DNA of 47,979 nucleotides from Nitrospinota bacterium. Its GTDB lineage: Bacteria > Nitrospinota > Nitrospinia > Nitrospinales > VA-1. The position numbers were made by a program, and so were the translations under genes. Below are positions 1 to 8,638 of this stretch, piece by piece (position 1 is the stretch's first letter; the number at the start of each line of letters is the position of its first letter). Location: contig JACNKA010000111.1 of the NCBI GenBank assembly GCA_014382285.1, positions 1 to 47,979 on the forward strand. Direction: 5' to 3'. Under the pieces are notes generated by a model. That model worked only from the letters and a program-made list of their open reading frames with translations. It was not told where the DNA came from and made no database searches.

Positions 1-696
1 GCCGGTTCCTGAACCCGCTTCTTCAAAAGCAACTTCGGGGAATGAAGAATCAATACTCGCGATCTGTTCTTTCACTTCAGGGCGAGTATCGAATGCCCGC
101 ACAATGGCTCCCATACTTTTTGCGGCACCAATGGCGGCCAGGCCCGCAACACCCGCACCAATAACCATGACTTTAGCAGGAGGAACTTTTCCCGCCGCTG
201 TGATCTGCCCTGTGAAGAACCGACCAAAATGCTGGGCCGCCTCGACCACTGCACGGTATCCGGCAACATTCGCCATGGAACTGAGTGCATCCATTTTCTG
301 GGCACGCGATATGCGTGGCACCATGTCCATGGCCATGGCCGTGACTTTTTTCTCTGCTAATTTTTTGAGTAGTTCAGGATTTTGTGCCGGCCAGAGAAAC
401 GAAATAAGAATTTGTTTCTCTTTCAGAAGATCCACTTCTTCAGTATTCAGTTCTGGATTAAGCTCAGGGCCTCGAACTTTTAAAATAATATCGCTCTCAG
501 TCCAGATCTCTTTGGCATTTTTGACGACGGTCACGCCCGCTTCAACATATGAAGCATCGGAAAAATGAGCGGCTGAACCGGCACCTGCCTCGATCGCGAC
601 TTCAAAACCCAGCTTGATAAGCAGTTTTGCGACTTCCGGGGTGGTCGCCACCCTCTTTTCGCCTGCATGCACTTCTTTTGGGATACCAATCTTCAT
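1..696 (-). CDS. pntA: NAD(P) transhydrogenase alpha subunit, N-terminal part (runs off the window)
   Basis: The translation begins MKIGIPKEVHAGEKRVATTP and continues through the alanine dehydrogenase/PNT N-terminal domain into the Rossmann region. There, near residues 191-206, VMVIGAGVAGLAAIGAAKSM is the NAD-binding glycine motif, and IVRAFDTRPEVKEQIASIDS follows. In the family this cytoplasmic subunit binds NAD(H) and works with membrane subunits to exchange hydride between NADH and NADP+ using the proton gradient. The ATG at 694-696 is preceded by a GAGAG-like ribosome site. 232 codons are visible with no stop; the rest, and probably the other subunits, lie left of the window. An alanine dehydrogenase is the main alternative, but the KEVHAGEKRVA start and the RPEVKEQIAS stretch favour PntA. 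Confidence 0.9.
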   Translation of the reverse strand, partial: MKIGIPKEVHAGEKRVATTPEVAKLLIKLGFEVAIEAGAGSAAHFSDASYVEAGVTVVKNAKEIWTESDIILKVRGPELNPELNTEEVDLLKEKQILISFLWPAQNPELLKKLAEKKVTAMAMDMVPRISRAQKMDALSSMANVAGYRAVVEAAQHFGRFFTGQITAAGKVPPAKVMVIGAGVAGLAAIGAAKSMGAIVRAFDTRPEVKEQIASIDSSFPEVAFEEAGSGTG

Positions 697-838
697 CGCT
701 TTTATCTCTCATTCAAGAATGGTTTTGGGGGAATAATTAAGCGCATAAGACTACCACAAGAATCAAAAATTTTTCTAAAAATCTCGACAAAATAGCCTAA
801 TTATTTAGCCTCCAAAATACAGAAGAAGTTGCAAGTCA

Positions 839-910
839 GCCCAGCCTCTCTTTGAGAAATACAGAGCCATTAACGCTTCCCCTTTTACGAAAGGGGTTTA
901 GGGGATTTTT
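839..910. repeat. Bipartite palindromic repeat (G/C-run family), degenerate copy
   Basis: A left unit (CCCAGCCTCTCTTTGAG...) and a right unit (stem CCCCTTT, loop, AAAGGGG, then tail TTTAGGGGATTTTT) sit head to head. This is the architecture seen at 6363-6438 and 20207-20278. It lies between the convergently placed pntA start and the ThyX-like stop. There is no T-run to make it a clear terminator in either direction. Apart from this and the repeat at 913-958 I see nothing in the 697-982 spacer. Confidence 0.6.
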
Positions 911-912
911 TC

Positions 913-958
913 TACCCTTTCGGGGCACGAAAATTAATGTTGGGGATATTACGGTTAC
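913..958 (+). repeat. 46-bp repeat, left copy of an inverted pair
   Basis: It matches the reverse complement of 4980-5025 at about 40 of 46 positions, including an unbroken shared core GTTGGGGATATTACGG. It ends about 25 bp from the stop of the ThyX-like gene. With its partner it brackets a block of four minus-strand genes. Confidence 0.75.
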
Positions 959-982
959 AGAAGAACATCGAAACCACTGGCT

Positions 983-2653
983 CTAGCAGTCTTGATCGTC
1001 AAAGAGGTTGGAAGCGAGACTTTTGCGAGCTGTGCGGGCCTCTTGATCGGCGCGGGTGATGCCACCATCATAATCATTGTAGTCAACATATTGCAGGACC
1101 GGTTCCATTTCAGGGTGGCGTTTGAGGTAATGACGCGCCATCATTTGTGCCGTGCGTCGATATTTAGGGTGTCCGGCTTTCTGGGTGCGAAGCTCTACAA
1201 GATGTCCCAACTCCCTGAGGTTCATGCCCACGTTCCAACGGATGAAGTGATTGAATAAAGTGGCATATTGCGCTTCCTGCTTCATCCCGGCTCGTTTCAG
1301 ATCACGGTGCAGAGACTCGGTGCGCTCGAAACATTCCTGAACCTTCGGCCCCATGCCAATCTCATCAATCTCTTCCGGCACCGAATAACCCAGGTCGATC
1401 CCCAGATCCTGCCTTTGCTGGGTGAGCATGCGGTGGCGTTGCAAATCCCGGTACTCGGCGAATCCCGCAAGAATGTCAAACTGAATGGGATAGCCATATT
1501 CCAACGCCCTGCCGGGGCGGTCGCGCTTGCTCTGCCGCGAACCGATATAGGTCTCTAAAATTTGTTTTTTACGTTCTTCCGGCAAAGCCTGCACAATTCC
1601 GCGAATCTGACTGGAAGAATGCCGGACATAAGAAAAAATCATATTGGATAGCAGATTGACCCACTGGTCTTCGGGTCTATCCTCCAGCAACTCCACTTCG
1701 GCTACACTTTCGATCGGGACAGAAGCAAAAAGTTCCTGGCACAATTTCCTCATCGCATGGTGATTATCTGCCATATAAACATTTCGTCCGGCCCGCTTGA
1801 TAAAGGTAGGAATCTGAGTGTTGAGGGCTTTTCGAATCGACTCAGCCAGATCGTGTGCTTCGACTAAATCATGCGACAGCAGTTTGGTGATCAGGCCGGA
1901 GTAGAACCGCCCGTTGCCCACCAACCCGACATTGGCCTGAGTGCAGGCCGGAAGGATACAGCGAATCACATCACACGCCGCACTGCGGATGGTGAAGTTG
2001 TAAGCAATGCGATGAGCCTTGATTTCGTTCTCATCTTCAAGGGAATTGCGCCCTGCCTTTTGAATCTTGCCATCGCGCTCCACTTCAATCTTAAACGCAT
2101 CCTCCGTCAGGCGTTTTCTGAACAAATCCTGCATGGGTTCCACCATTGCAGCATAAGTCTCGAAAATAAAATCCATATTCGCCACAAAAGCCTTACCCAG
2201 TCCGGACTCCTTAATATTATCCGGGCACACATAACGCCAGCGCCCGTTCTTTTTAACATCGTATAGAACGTAACGGGTCGACTCTTCGATGGGCGAGCCG
2301 CCGATTCGGCAATCTTCAATGACCTTGGTCATCAAGTTGGAGATTTCTTCCATGCAAAGAGGGGCAACTGCCAGCTCAGCGACAGATTCATCGCCAAACT
2401 TGTTGACCACCCGGTCGATCATCTGGGAGCCCTTGACATCGTTGGGACTGCCATCTGGATTCAAAAACTCGCGCGCGACCGTTTCCTTGAACCCGGTTGG
2501 TGCGCGACTGTAACGGGCCAGGGCCCCGCCAATCACTTCCGGGTTCAGGTTTTCCAACGCAAACACATTGGCATCGACATCCGAAAGATAGGGCTTTAAT
2601 ATCTCCCGCTCCCGGTCAGTCAACTCATCGGATCTTTTTGGTTTGTCAGTCAT
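983..2653 (-). CDS. Tandem ThyX-like (FAD-dependent thymidylate synthase superfamily) protein
   Basis: 556 aa, about twice the usual ThyX length, with two ThyX-like halves. The first half (about 30-240) keeps PIEESTRYVLYD, like the SxRYV substrate-binding stretch. The second half (about 330-540) has DLQRHRMLTQQRQDLGIDLG, which aligns with the ThyX RHR(x7)S flavin/dUMP motif, and LRELGHLVELRTQKAGHPKY near the end, like the family's RN...RLDxHAQ region. The position of the motif's serine is Asp here, so the catalytic signature is not canonical. ThyX makes dTMP from dUMP using folate and FAD; whether this protein does so cannot be told from sequence. It starts 2 bp after the stop of the FGE-fold gene with no strong ribosome site, which suggests translational coupling. 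Confidence 0.75.
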   Translation of the reverse strand: MTDKPKRSDELTDREREILKPYLSDVDANVFALENLNPEVIGGALARYSRAPTGFKETVAREFLNPDGSPNDVKGSQMIDRVVNKFGDESVAELAVAPLCMEEISNLMTKVIEDCRIGGSPIEESTRYVLYDVKKNGRWRYVCPDNIKESGLGKAFVANMDFIFETYAAMVEPMQDLFRKRLTEDAFKIEVERDGKIQKAGRNSLEDENEIKAHRIAYNFTIRSAACDVIRCILPACTQANVGLVGNGRFYSGLITKLLSHDLVEAHDLAESIRKALNTQIPTFIKRAGRNVYMADNHHAMRKLCQELFASVPIESVAEVELLEDRPEDQWVNLLSNMIFSYVRHSSSQIRGIVQALPEERKKQILETYIGSRQSKRDRPGRALEYGYPIQFDILAGFAEYRDLQRHRMLTQQRQDLGIDLGYSVPEEIDEIGMGPKVQECFERTESLHRDLKRAGMKQEAQYATLFNHFIRWNVGMNLRELGHLVELRTQKAGHPKYRRTAQMMARHYLKRHPEMEPVLQYVDYNDYDGGITRADQEARTARKSLASNLFDDQDC

Positions 2654-2655
2654 AA

Positions 2656-3642
2656 TTAGTTTTTGAATTTCATATCAGGGGGGGCAGACCTGGCACAACG
2701 AAAACCGGTATCGTTGAACCGGACATCAGGCCGACTCCACCTGCGAAACGCGCTCCGCAAAGAATCGGGAAAATTGACCCAGGACCCACCGCGAAGGGAC
2801 TTGTATTCGCCCTTGGTATAGCCTTTGGGATTATTTTTAGTGCCGAAACTGTAATAGGTGCGGTGATACCAGTTGTCCACCCATTCCCAAACATTGCCTG
2901 CCATATCGTGCAGCCCATAAATGGAAGCCCCGCCAGGGTAACTGCCAACATTGGTCATCGTGTGAATTCCATTCCATTTTCGATTGAAGGTGGCCCGGCC
3001 CTTTGGGGAAGCCTTCCCCCATGGGTACATACTACCACTGGGACCCCGTGCCGCTTTTTCCCATTCCGCTTCTGTAGGCAAACGCTTGCCCCGCCATTTG
3101 CAGTAGGCCTCCGCATCATACCAGCTTATTTGCGTGACCGGTTGTCGGCGAATTTTCGGCGGAAAAGATGCCCCCTTCCACAAGTTGCCTTCCCGACACG
3201 CATCGGTGGTGCAGGAGTCATCCAAAGCAGGAGGATGCCCGGTAGCTTTCACAAACTCCAGATATATTTCGTTTGTCACTTCATAGACATCTATCCAGTA
3301 ATTATCCAGCATCACCAGCGCCGCAGGGTACTCATCGGAGAACCACCATAGTTTGCAGGACTTATCAACCTTGCGGCACATTTTGAAAGCCAACTTGTTC
3401 TCTTTAAAGTCAGAACCCCGGATAAATTTGCCCGCGCGGATGAAGGCCATTTCAGAAACGTCATTGGGGTCGGGTCGAGCGGTGGAGATTTTGTGTTCCT
3501 CAGGGTCATCATGCTTAATACCAGCATGCTTGGCTTGAGCGGAAGAAACCCCAAAAAGAAAAAAAATAACACCCAGCAAAACTCGTTTTAAGAGTAGCGA
3601 GAAGTTCTGCGACAAAACTGAAAAATCCTTATTTGTGTTCAA
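2656..3642 (-). CDS. Exported FGE-fold (SUMF1/sulfatase-modifying factor domain) protein
   Basis: 328 aa. A hydrophobic signal segment ending VSSAQA (about residues 20-38) points to export. From about residue 65 it carries the formylglycine-generating-enzyme fold: ISWYDAEAYCKWRGKRLPTE, then GLHDMAGNVWEWVDNWY, LRGGSW and the closing TGFRCAR. The two active-site cysteines of true FGE, which lie just before that closing motif, are absent (the stretch reads SAFRRWSRPDVRF). Sulfatase activation is therefore unlikely; many bacterial members of this fold have other or unknown roles. The TTG at 3642 is the longest start. An in-frame TTG at 3615 has a better-placed AAGGA and would give a shorter signal peptide. 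It sits between the DUF4149 gene and the ThyX-like gene, 2 bp from the latter. Confidence 0.85.
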   Translation of the reverse strand: MNTNKDFSVLSQNFSLLLKRVLLGVIFFLFGVSSAQAKHAGIKHDDPEEHKISTARPDPNDVSEMAFIRAGKFIRGSDFKENKLAFKMCRKVDKSCKLWWFSDEYPAALVMLDNYWIDVYEVTNEIYLEFVKATGHPPALDDSCTTDACREGNLWKGASFPPKIRRQPVTQISWYDAEAYCKWRGKRLPTEAEWEKAARGPSGSMYPWGKASPKGRATFNRKWNGIHTMTNVGSYPGGASIYGLHDMAGNVWEWVDNWYHRTYYSFGTKNNPKGYTKGEYKSLRGGSWVNFPDSLRSAFRRWSRPDVRFNDTGFRCARSAPPDMKFKN

Positions 3643-3689
3643 AGAGTTTATCTCGGTCCGATAGACTAATGCTCACTGCTGCTGTCCGG

Positions 3690-4232
3690 TCACGCCTGAT
3701 GTTCGGGTACGACCCGAAAACGGGCCATCTCTTTGCCATTAATGTAGAACAAGGTCAGACCCAAGATCATATTTACGGTATAGATCCAGGTCAACTTGGA
3801 ATGGTAACGGTCAAACTGGATTTGCAGTTTTTGGTCGGCAGGGTTGGCTTTCTTGAGTTGATCCATGGCATGCATCTCTGGCCGCAGAACACTCCCGATA
3901 TATAAAGCCAGAACAACCATGACCGCCAGGCACACCTCGCGGGTGTATTTACGTTTGGTCACCACTTGCGGTTCGTAACCGGCAGAACTGTATTTAGCCA
4001 CGAGAAACTTGATCACCTCAGCCAACACCATAAACGTGATGCAGGTATAAATGATGTGGACATTGAAAACATCCATCACCTTGTTCATGATGGTGCTGGC
4101 CACCTGTGGCTGATCCTTCAAATTAATCCGCACCATGATTTCCACAAGAATGCCGAGCAGGAACATTCCCCCAACCCACAGGCAGAGAGAAAACAGATAA
4201 AACCAGTTAGAAATAAACACTAAACGTTTCAT
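3690..4232 (-). CDS. DUF4149 family integral membrane protein
   Basis: 180 aa with four hydrophobic segments, near residues 8-33, 58-80, 100-117 and 148-166. The opening NWFYLFSLCLWVGGMFLLG and the late FDRYHSKLTWIYTVNMILGL resemble the DUF4149/TMEM205-like family, whose function is not established. It probably sits in the inner membrane. It is 47 bp upstream of the FGE-fold gene on the same strand, so the four minus-strand genes from 4845 to 983 could form one transcript. The ribosome site before the ATG is weak (TAGG). Confidence 0.75.
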   Translation of the reverse strand: MKRLVFISNWFYLFSLCLWVGGMFLLGILVEIMVRINLKDQPQVASTIMNKVMDVFNVHIIYTCITFMVLAEVIKFLVAKYSSAGYEPQVVTKRKYTREVCLAVMVVLALYIGSVLRPEMHAMDQLKKANPADQKLQIQFDRYHSKLTWIYTVNMILGLTLFYINGKEMARFRVVPEHQA

Positions 4233-4551
4233 TTCAACCTAAGTTGTAAGAAGTTACTTGCATAAATTGGAATAATCACCATTTGCATGTACAAAGTTCG
4301 TAAAGCGAGTTCGAGTTAATCTCAAGCACGTCATCGCGAACGACCGAAGGGAGTGCGGCGATCCAGAACACCTGGATTGTCACGTCGCCGTTGGCTCCTC
4401 GTAAAGACGAGACAAACAAGGGCTTTTTTCTTAATATAGGACTTTATCAAAAACCCTATTAGTTATCGCCGTATAGGTTATGCAAACGATTGCTCATTGG
4501 CAGCATGTGATACCCCTTCACTTGTTTCATGCCCCGAAGTACGCCCAGTGG
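4233..4551. other. 319-bp spacer holding one dispersed palindromic repeat
   Basis: No convincing gene is seen. A copy of the GTCATCGCGA-type repeat occupies 4329-4411. The flanks are AT-rich without a recognisable regulatory element. A plus-strand frame through here is antisense to the small membrane gene and is not supported. Confidence 0.6.
4329..4411. repeat. Dispersed palindromic repeat (CGTCATCGCGA ... TTGGCTCCTCG type)
   Basis: It opens with CGTCATCGCGA, has GGCGATCCAG...CTGGATT in the middle and closes with TCGCCGTTGGCTCCTCGTAA. The copy at 18269-18388 has the same order of blocks. This is the widespread bacterial repeat type recognisable from the phrase GCGAGGAGCC...GCGACG...GGCAATCC. 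Confidence 0.75.
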
Positions 4552-4845
4552 TTAGTGACCGCCGGAGGTGCGTTTGCGCAAAGCTTTAAAACTTTCTTTA
4601 ATTTCGCGTTCTTCCCGTTCCCGGGCATTGATGATTTCCTGACGGTCTCCGCCAAACCAGGTTTTAACGGTGGTCCCGGTTCTCTCGCGGTTGACGGTAT
4701 TGAGAATGGACAAATAAATGATTCCGTAAAAAACAGCGATCCCATAAAGTAACCACGGAATCAGTGATCGCAGGCGCTGTTTTTCTTTCAGTGACTTGTG
4801 ATCCCACAACCGGTACCATAAGGATTCTTTTTCACCCTCGGCCAT
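4552..4845 (-). CDS. Small single-span membrane protein, function unknown
   Basis: 97 aa. A charged N-terminus (MAEGEKESLWYRLWDHKSLK) leads into one hydrophobic helix (about 28-50, SLIPWLLYGIAVFYGIIYL). A strongly charged tail rich in Glu/Arg, probably helical, follows. The ATG at 4845 was chosen over a GTG two codons upstream because GGGAG lies 5 bp before it. I recognise no family. The coding frame is supported by the ribosome site, the coherent membrane topology and the co-directional neighbours, not by homology. Confidence 0.6.
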   Translation of the reverse strand: MAEGEKESLWYRLWDHKSLKEKQRLRSLIPWLLYGIAVFYGIIYLSILNTVNRERTGTTVKTWFGGDRQEIINAREREEREIKESFKALRKRTSGGH

Positions 4846-4979
4846 ACCCACTCCCTATCACCAAAAAACCCTTAAATACATAGAGATAACAGAACTGAAA
4901 ACCTCCAGAAAGCCCGATCATATCAGAATCCCCTAAATGAAACAACTGGCGGCGAGTCGCCGCTCACCAGGTGGAGCCA

Positions 4980-5025
4980 GTAGCCGTAATATCCCCAACT
5001 TTAACTTTAGTGCCCCGCAGGGGTA
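4980..5025 (-). repeat. 46-bp repeat, right copy of an inverted pair
   Basis: Inverted partner of 913-958. Just left of it, 4946-4979 contains a strong hairpin (GCGGCGA/TCGCCGC inside CTGGC...GCCAG) that may belong to the same element. It lies upstream of aroA. Confidence 0.75.
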
Positions 5026-5087
5026 ATCCGTCAGGGGGTGTGTTATATTTCCTTACTTTTAATCCTTTAAAATAGTCGGACTTTGCC

Positions 5088-6341
5088 TTGATAGAAATTA
5101 AGCCTGTACAGAATCTTCGAGCGACCGTTGCCCTCCCCGGTTCCAAGAGTTATACCAACCGGGCATTGCTGATCGCGGGGCTCACCGATGGAAAATGCCG
5201 GTTAGAAAAACCACTGGTGAGCGATGATACAAAATACATGATTCAAGCCCTGAAAGCTTTTGGGGTTCCGGTTCAGGAGGAAGAAGGAGCCTTTATCGTC
5301 TCGGGAAAAGGTGGAAAACTTTCCACACCAGACGCAGATATTTTTATCGGCAACGCCGGTACCGCCATGCGGTTTCTCACCACCTTCTCCGCATTAGCTC
5401 CTGGAAAAGTCCGGCTGGACGGTGATGAACGAATGCGCGAAAGACCTCTGGCAGACCTTTTGGATTGTCTCACGCAAATGGGAGTTCAGGCAGTATCAGC
5501 TAATAACAACGGTTGCCCGCCGATAGATATTGCCAGTGGAGGGGTGCCGGGAGGAGAGGTTCAACTCGCGGGCGACAAAAGCAGTCAATATCTCACTTCC
5601 ATTTTACTTTCGGCCCCTTATTTCAAAAATGATACCTGCGTTCATATCCAGGGGGATCTCACTTCAAAATCTTATGCCGACATCACGCTCGACATCATGC
5701 AGACCTTCGGCGTCCATGTTGAAAATGAGAGGTATCAGCGTTTCAAAGTCAAAGCAGGAGAGCGCTATAAAGCCCAGACCTACCAAGTGGAAAGCGACTG
5801 GTCCAGTGCCTCTTATTTTTTGGCGGCAGCAGCAGTGACAGAAGGAGAGGTGACCCTCACCGGCATCAATCCCCAAAGCGTTCAGGGAGACATGCAATTT
5901 ACTTCAGTTTTGGAAAAAATGGGTTGCCAAATAAATAAAAAAGCCAACTCCCTGCATATTAAAGGAAACCCTTTGCGGGGTATCACCATCAATATGAATA
6001 ACATGCCGGATGCAGTACAGACCTTAGCCGTGACGGCTCTGTTTGCTGAGGGGGAGACCGTGATTCAGGGAATCGGCAATCTCAGGATCAAGGAAACCGA
6101 CCGCATCTCTGCCCTGACCCAGGAATTAACCCGCTTGGGCGCAGAGGTCGAAGCCGGAGACGACACCCTCATCGTGAGGCCGGGAGATTATACTGGCGCC
6201 GAAATAGAAACTTACAACGACCACCGTATGGCCATGAGCTTCGCAGTGGCCGGGTTAAAAATTCCCGGGGTTCGTATCAAGAATCCTGATTGCGTGGAAA
6301 AATCGTTTCCGGATTTTTTCCAGCGATTTGAAGAACTTTAA
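5088..6341 (+). CDS. aroA: 3-phosphoshikimate 1-carboxyvinyltransferase (EPSP synthase)
   Basis: 417 aa, normal length. It condenses shikimate-3-phosphate with phosphoenolpyruvate in the cytoplasm, the sixth step of the shikimate pathway. Visible family motifs, in order: PGSKSYTNRALLIA (about 17-30), IGNAGTAMRFLTTF (about 87-100), RMRERPLADLL, GDKSSQYLTSILLSAP, the catalytic-region RIKETDRISAL (about 335-345) and NDHRMAMSFAVAGL near the end. The start is a TTG at 5088, because no ATG or GTG lies nearby before the first conserved residues. No convincing ribosome site is visible. It stands apart from other aromatic genes and is followed by a repeat-bearing spacer. Confidence 0.95.
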   Translation: MIEIKPVQNLRATVALPGSKSYTNRALLIAGLTDGKCRLEKPLVSDDTKYMIQALKAFGVPVQEEEGAFIVSGKGGKLSTPDADIFIGNAGTAMRFLTTFSALAPGKVRLDGDERMRERPLADLLDCLTQMGVQAVSANNNGCPPIDIASGGVPGGEVQLAGDKSSQYLTSILLSAPYFKNDTCVHIQGDLTSKSYADITLDIMQTFGVHVENERYQRFKVKAGERYKAQTYQVESDWSSASYFLAAAAVTEGEVTLTGINPQSVQGDMQFTSVLEKMGCQINKKANSLHIKGNPLRGITINMNNMPDAVQTLAVTALFAEGETVIQGIGNLRIKETDRISALTQELTRLGAEVEAGDDTLIVRPGDYTGAEIETYNDHRMAMSFAVAGLKIPGVRIKNPDCVEKSFPDFFQRFEEL

Positions 6342-6362
6342 TTAGGTGCATGAGTAAAAAAC

Positions 6363-6438
6363 AAATCCCCCCAACCCCCTTCGTAGAAGGGGGAGCTTAA
6401 ATGGACCCCTCTTTTTCAAAGAGGGGCTGGGGTGATTT
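6363..6438. repeat. Bipartite palindromic repeat (G/C-run family)
   Basis: Two stem-loops, CCCCCTTC-gta-GAAGGGGG and CCCCTCTTT-ttc-AAAGAGGGG, are separated by a short spacer and flanked by outward tails (AAATCCCCCCAA on the left, CTGGGGTGATTT on the right). The whole is an imperfect inverted repeat. It lies between aroA and the DUF255 gene. Confidence 0.8.
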
Positions 6439-6506
6439 ACAACCTTTCAGCGCTATGCAGGCTAGAGGCAATCTCAGCCTGCAAACCCCTTAGCCCAACA
6501 TAGAAA

Positions 6507-8585
6507 ATGGTTGAACACACATACACAAATTCACTCATCAAAGAGAAAAGTCCATACCTTCTGCAACACGCGCACAACCCGGTCAACTGGCATCCATGGG
6601 GCGATGAACCGTTTAAGATCGCTAAAGAGAAGAACCTGCCAGTTCTGGTGAGTATCGGCTATGCCACCTGCCACTGGTGTCATGTGATGGAGCGTGAATC
6701 GTTTGAAGACCCCGTTCTGGCGGAGATGCTCAATGAAAATTTTGTCAGCATCAAGGTAGACCGCGAGGAAAGACCCGATGTCGACAGCATCTACATGCAA
6801 GCCGTGCAGGCTTTGGGTCAACAGGGTGGCTGGCCGCTCAATGTATTTCTGACTCCGGATGGAATTCCTTTTTATGGGGGAACTTATTTCCCACCCGAGC
6901 GTCGCTACAACCTGCCCTCTTTTCTAAACCTTCTCCAGTTTCTCAACAACACCTGGAAGAACGAGCAGGACAAAATTGACAAGCAGACCAAAGCATTGGT
7001 GGACTACATCCGCCAAACTTCCACCCGCGAACCAAGTTCCGCCGAGCCGGACGATTTGGATTTCGCCGGGGAAGACAAAACCATCGAACTATTTGAAAAA
7101 CATTACGACCCCCTCAACCACGGATTTCAGTTTCAACAACAAAATAAATTTCCACCTTCGATGGGTCTGTCACTCCTGCTCCGGCACTATCACCGCACCG
7201 GGCACACCAACAGCCTGACGATAACGGAAAACACCCTCAAGGCCATGAAGTTCGGGGGAATTTATGATCAGATCGGGGGAGGCCTTTCGCGCTACAGCAC
7301 GGATTACAGATGGCTGGTGCCGCATTTCGAGAAAATGCTTTATGACAACGCCCTGTTCACCATCGCTCTGATCGAAACCTATCAGGTTTCCGGAAAAAAA
7401 GAGTTCGCCGAGTTTGCCAATGACCTGCTGCAATACATTGACAGGGACATGACTTCCGAAGAAGGAGCCTTCTTCAGTGCCGAAGACGCCGACAGCGAAG
7501 GCGTTGAAGGCAAATTCTATGTATGGACCCAGGATGAAGTTGAAAAGATTCTCGGTAGAAAAACCGCAAGTGTTGCGATTCCCTATTACAACATCACTCC
7601 CGAAGGAAACTTTGAAAGAAAAAATATTTTAAACGTCACCCGGGAACCGGCAACCGTTGCCAGGGAAGTGGGCATGCAGGAAGCCGATGTCCTGTCCGAA
7701 CTGGAAATTGCCCGAGACAAGCTCCTTGAAGCCCGTAGCCAGCGCATTCGCCCTTTACTGGATGACAAGATCCTCACCTCCTGGAATGCCCTGATGATCA
7801 GCGCCATGGCAAAAACCGGAAGGGTGCTGGGCGATGCCGACCGGATACAGAAATCTGCCCGTGCCATGGAATTTATTCTCACCCGGTTGCGAACGCCTGA
7901 AGGAAAACTCCTGCGGCGTTATCGCGATGGAGAAGCCCGCTATGACGGTTATCTGTGCGATTACACTGCCACCGCCACCGCCTGCATGGATTTGTACGAA
8001 GCCACTTATGAACCTCACTATATTCAAACTGCCCGTGAGTTGATGCAAAGGGTTGAGGATAAGTTCTACAATGAAAACGGCACGTTTCACGAGACCGCCA
8101 GCGATGGGGAAGAACTGTTAGTGCGGCAAATCAGCGGCTACGATGGAGTGGAGCCTTCTGGAAATAGTAATGCCGCTATGGCCCTTCTCAGGCTTTCCGC
8201 CTATCTGCTAGACCCTGCACTATCCCTCAAAGCAGAAAAAATATTCTTAAATTTTAATGAAGAACTTATGGAATATGGCCTCAACTCAGCATTCATGCTC
8301 CAGGCCCTGCATTTGTATCTTGGCGGACTCAAAGAGGTTGCCGTGGTGGGAAAAAGAAATGACCCAGAAACTCAAAAACTGCTCGATACCCTGCATAAAG
8401 GGTTTTATCCCAACGCCGTTTTCGCCTTCGCCTATGACGACCAAATTGAAAATACCCCTATTCCCCTGTTGAAAAACCGGAAACTGATAGACGGAAAAGC
8501 CACCGCTTATGTCTGTCGCCATGGAACCTGCCTGACACCCGTACAATCTGCGGAAGAATTGGTGAAACTATTAAGTTACGACTGA
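6507..8585 (+). CDS. Thioredoxin-fold DUF255 protein (YyaL/SSP411 family)
   Basis: 692 aa, typical for the family. The N-terminal thioredoxin-like domain (about 5-165) carries the family block [20 protein letters not shown], the CHWC motif at 55-58 ([16 protein letters not shown]) and [20 protein letters not shown]. The rest is the six-hairpin glycosidase-like region, with [11 protein letters not shown] and [20 protein letters not shown]. The biochemical role of the family is not settled; a redox function is suggested by CxxC but unproven. There is no signal peptide, so it is probably cytoplasmic. The start is the ATG just before VEHTYTNSL. bioB follows 53 bp downstream and may be co-transcribed. 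Confidence 0.93.
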   Translation: MVEHTYTNSLIKEKSPYLLQHAHNPVNWHPWGDEPFKIAKEKNLPVLVSIGYATCHWCHVMERESFEDPVLAEMLNENFVSIKVDREERPDVDSIYMQAVQALGQQGGWPLNVFLTPDGIPFYGGTYFPPERRYNLPSFLNLLQFLNNTWKNEQDKIDKQTKALVDYIRQTSTREPSSAEPDDLDFAGEDKTIELFEKHYDPLNHGFQFQQQNKFPPSMGLSLLLRHYHRTGHTNSLTITENTLKAMKFGGIYDQIGGGLSRYSTDYRWLVPHFEKMLYDNALFTIALIETYQVSGKKEFAEFANDLLQYIDRDMTSEEGAFFSAEDADSEGVEGKFYVWTQDEVEKILGRKTASVAIPYYNITPEGNFERKNILNVTREPATVAREVGMQEADVLSELEIARDKLLEARSQRIRPLLDDKILTSWNALMISAMAKTGRVLGDADRIQKSARAMEFILTRLRTPEGKLLRRYRDGEARYDGYLCDYTATATACMDLYEATYEPHYIQTARELMQRVEDKFYNENGTFHETASDGEELLVRQISGYDGVEPSGNSNAAMALLRLSAYLLDPALSLKAEKIFLNFNEELMEYGLNSAFMLQALHLYLGGLKEVAVVGKRNDPETQKLLDTLHKGFYPNAVFAFAYDDQIENTPIPLLKNRKLIDGKATAYVCRHGTCLTPVQSAEELVKLLSYD

Positions 8586-8638
8586 AGAAGCACTATGATA
8601 TTGTACTCATTTTCAACCTTTAAAGAATAATAAATTCT

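Noticed and set aside
4480-4752. Plus-strand frame of 90 codons opposite the small membrane protein gene
   Set aside because: Antisense to a better-supported gene with ribosome site and coherent topology; no family resemblance.
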